Shown here piece after piece: positions 43,228-43,501 of a DNA stretch of 43,501 nt (positions are counted from its first letter, which is position 1; every line of letters begins with the position of its first letter). The notes below the pieces were generated by a model that had not been told where the DNA came from, ran no database searches, and saw only the letters and a list, made by a program, of their open reading frames with translations. Source of the DNA: Devosia elaeis (GTDB taxonomy: Bacteria > Pseudomonadota > Alphaproteobacteria > Rhizobiales > Devosiaceae); contig NZ_LVVY01000075.1 of the NCBI RefSeq assembly GCF_001650025.1, positions 1 to 43,501 of the forward strand. Reading direction: 5' to 3'. Position numbers and translations under genes: made by a program.

Positions 43228-43501
43228 CTAGGCCGTCCAGCCGCCATCGATGATGTGGATTTGTCCGGTCGTATAGGTGGCGCCGGCGAGATAGAGAGCG
43301 AGGTCGGCGACTTCCTCGGGCCGGGCGATGCGGCCGATGGGCTGGCGGGCGATGAAGGCTTTGCGGGCGCCCTCGAAATCGCCGGTGGCGTGCCAGCGCT
43401 CGTGCAGGCTGGGGCTGTCCACCGTGCCGGGACAGATGGCGTTCACCCGGATATTGGAGGTCGTGTAATCGGCGGCGATGGATTTGGTGAGCCCGATCAC
43501 G
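43228..43501 (-). CDS. Short-chain dehydrogenase/reductase, C-terminal part (cut by window edge)
   Basis: The last 90 or so residues of a classical SDR; the gene runs off the right edge. 'GLTKSIAADYTTSNIRVNAICPGTVDSP' is the helix and strand after the catalytic YxxxK, and 'PIGRIARPEEVADLALYLAG...GQIHIIDGGW' is the standard C terminus. The catalytic Tyr and the NAD motif lie outside the window. Sugar-acid and L-fucose pathway SDRs have this ending. Being next to the unit B regulator, it may serve the same sugar pathway; that is inference. Confidence 0.88.
   Translation of the reverse strand, partial: VIGLTKSIAADYTTSNIRVNAICPGTVDSPSLHERWHATGDFEGARKAFIARQPIGRIARPEEVADLALYLAGATYTTGQIHIIDGGWTA

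Overview
The window is high-GC DNA (about 64% by eye) from what looks like an alphaproteobacterium of the order Hyphomicrobiales. The evidence is the gene families (ugpBAECQ with a DeoR regulator, several LacI-controlled sugar ABC importers, an RND pump with a GbsR/MarR-type regulator) and the intergenic palindromes. A Devosia-like genus is a guess from style, not something I could test. No rRNA, tRNA, CRISPR array, transposase or integrase was recognised.

Layout. (1) 1-2825: three genes unlike the rest, namely a ParA/MinD-like P-loop protein with an altered Walker A, a small basic protein, and a divergent 419-aa orphan. This part reads like the edge of a plasmid-derived or mobilisable segment. 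(2) 3013-8350, minus strand: a tight efflux operon (GbsR/MarR regulator, membrane-fusion protein, RND pump, PadR regulator) with a palindromic operator over its promoter. (3) 8618-16650, plus strand: a LacI regulator, a complete five-gene ABC importer of the oligopeptide/oligosaccharide class, and a UDP-glucuronate-epimerase-like gene. Two near-identical LacI-type operators lie before the regulator and before the binding-protein gene. (4) 16682-22463, minus strand: glycerol-3-phosphate/glycerophosphodiester uptake, ugpB-A-E-C-Q, ending in a DeoR regulator. (5) 22718-26230: a stand-alone AceE-like (pyruvate dehydrogenase E1/transketolase) enzyme divergent from an Lrp/AsnC regulator whose start appears frameshifted, then a VOC protein. 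(6) 26231-26698: a repeat-rich spacer. (7) 26699-43501: two sugar-import and catabolism units facing each other. Unit A (LacI; SBP-permease-permease-GH38 alpha-mannosidase-ATPase) runs rightward. Unit B (LacI; SBP-permease-permease-cysteine-free MDR dehydrogenase-TIM-barrel isomerase-ATPase) runs leftward. They converge at about 35.65-35.9 kb. A truncated SDR dehydrogenase lies at the right edge.

How it works together. Most of the window is a nutrient-scavenging locus: four ABC importers, each with its own regulator and usually an enzyme for the imported compound (GDPD for glycerophosphodiesters, GH38 for alpha-mannosides, dehydrogenase plus isomerase for an unknown sugar). Each regulator can be paired with a plausible palindromic operator seen directly in the sequence. 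Each binding-protein gene is followed by stem-loops before the permease genes, which fits the usual need for excess binding protein.

The strongest leads are the paired regulator/operator sets, the coupled GH38 and MDR/isomerase sugar units, the solitary AceE-like enzyme with its oddly started Lrp partner, and the unexplained three-gene segment at the left edge. I did not find a defence system or another clearly new machine.
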